Source: Pseudomonadota bacterium (GTDB taxonomy: Bacteria > Pseudomonadota > Alphaproteobacteria > Rhodobacterales > Rhodobacteraceae). From it: a DNA stretch of 64,000 nt. Under the pieces are notes generated by a model. That model did not search any database. It was not told the DNA's origin and was given only the letters and a program-made list of their open reading frames with translations. Shown here piece after piece: positions 63,358-64,000 of the stretch (its first letter is position 1; each line of letters starts with the position of its first letter). The translations under genes were made by a program, and so were the position numbers. Location: the NCBI GenBank assembly GCA_020161655.1, contig JAIUPC010000006.1, positions 186,001 through 250,000 on the forward strand, given 5' to 3'.

Positions 63358-64000
63358 ATGTTCCGCCTGATCCTCGCACTTTTCCTGCTTGCGACGCCCG
63401 CTGCCGCCCAGGAGGCACCCTCCCCGGCCGAGATCGCCGCCTATACCGGCCTCCACCGCGCCGCCTATGACGGCAATGTCGCCGCGATCCGCCAGTTGAT
63501 CACCGAGGGCGCCGATGTGAACGTCCGTGACCGCCGCCGCCGCACGCCCACCATCGTCGCGGCATTCCGGTCGAAGGACGCGGCGCTGAAGGCGCTGGCC
63601 GAAGGCGGTGCCGACATGAATGCGCAGGATGAGGTCGGCTATGACGTCGTCACCATCGCCGCCGTCGCCGGAGACGCCGATTTGATGTCGCTGGCGCTCG
63701 ACCTCGGCAACCGGCCCGACCTCATCCACACCAACTGGGACGGCACCGCGCTGATCGCCGCTTCCGAACTTGGCCATGTGGAGGTCGTGCGGCGTCTCGT
63801 GGCCGCAGGCTCGCCGCTCGACCACATCAACAACCTCGGCTGGACCGCGCTGCTTGAGGCGGTGATCCTCGGCGACGGCGGCCCGGCGCATCAGGAGACG
63901 GTCCGCGTCCTCGTCGATGGCGGCGCCGACCGGACCATCGCCGACCGCGACGGGCTGACGCCGATGGATCACGCCAAGGCGCGCGGTTTCGGCGAAATCG
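63358..64000 (+). CDS. Exported ankyrin-repeat protein, 3' end cut off by window
   Basis: The first 214 residues of an exported protein with ankyrin repeats. A signal peptide covers about residues 1-18 (ends AAAQE). At least five ankyrin units are visible: LHRAAYDGNVAAIRQLITEG, TPTIVAAFRSKDAALKALAE, YDVVTIAAVAGDADLMSLAL, TALIAASELGHVEVVRRLVA and the WTALLEAVILGDG to VLVDGGADRT unit. The ATG has an AAGGA site. The frame runs open to the window edge. Ankyrin proteins mediate protein contacts; the partner is unknown. Confidence 0.88.
   Translation, partial: MFRLILALFLLATPAAAQEAPSPAEIAAYTGLHRAAYDGNVAAIRQLITEGADVNVRDRRRRTPTIVAAFRSKDAALKALAEGGADMNAQDEVGYDVVTIAAVAGDADLMSLALDLGNRPDLIHTNWDGTALIAASELGHVEVVRRLVAAGSPLDHINNLGWTALLEAVILGDGGPAHQETVRVLVDGGADRTIADRDGLTPMDHAKARGFGEI

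Overview
The window looks like chromosomal DNA of an alphaproteobacterium of the family Rhodobacteraceae, probably marine or salt-associated. It is GC-rich. It carries a serC-serA pair, a petP/petR-like regulator pair, the lspA-purH-heparinase-rsmB cluster, a DUF1127 gene followed by an RNA with CCTCCTCCC loops, and a DddQ-type DMSP lyase. These family-level markers are inference from recognition, not from a database search. I see no IS element, prophage, CRISPR array, rRNA or tRNA. No stretch longer than about 300 bases lacks a gene; the longest gaps (about 200 bases, at 40112-40316, 45004-45224, 47379-47584 and 56477-56675) hold terminators, promoters and leaders.

1-9 kb: the end of an alpha-2-macroglobulin gene with its usual partner pbpC (periplasmic protease trapping and peptidoglycan synthesis), an acetyl-CoA acetyltransferase, two coupled metallophosphoesterases, a DUF488 protein and a DMSP lyase. 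9-16 kb: all three serine biosynthesis genes (serA and serC on one strand, serB on the other) around a divergent LysR/YciI pair, then a TSUP transporter and an asparaginase. 16-31 kb: a long minus-strand run of housekeeping genes (rsmB, heparinase-like, purH, lspA, DUF3035 lipoprotein, two M16 peptidase-like proteins, mutL, rmuC), an MFS transporter and dapB. 31-33 kb: rbfA, a phosphodiester glycosidase-like protein and truB.

33-45 kb: a methylated-amine catabolic pair (TMADH/DgcA-like flavoprotein and MttB-like methyltransferase), a phosphoesterase, an aldehyde dehydrogenase, a 1-Cys peroxiredoxin, the DUF1127/sRNA locus and an RND efflux pump with its adaptor. 45-49 kb: pnp and rpsO, which are normally adjacent, are separated here by a plus-strand ParDE toxin-antitoxin pair and an AT-richer PIN-domain gene. 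49-56 kb: an RTX-like repeat protein, DUF1643, an RluA-type pseudouridine synthase, a homocysteine methyltransferase, a LysE exporter, a tandem GFA protein coupled to a free methionine sulfoxide reductase, and a second thiolase. 56-64 kb: a STAS/anti-sigma kinase pair, a glycine-zipper lipoprotein, ilvE, petP/petR, then the isoprenoid operon (HDAC-like, xseB, ispA, dxs) and the start of an ankyrin protein.

The most interesting non-coding signals are the DUF1127-linked sRNA with anti-Shine-Dalgarno loops, a hairpin that displays the serC ribosome binding site in its loop, a perfect 28-bp palindrome between serC and serA, an 18-bp AT-rich palindrome in front of the aldehyde dehydrogenase, and a five-copy intergenic repeat family built on a core close to GGGTATTTGGACAACGAAG.
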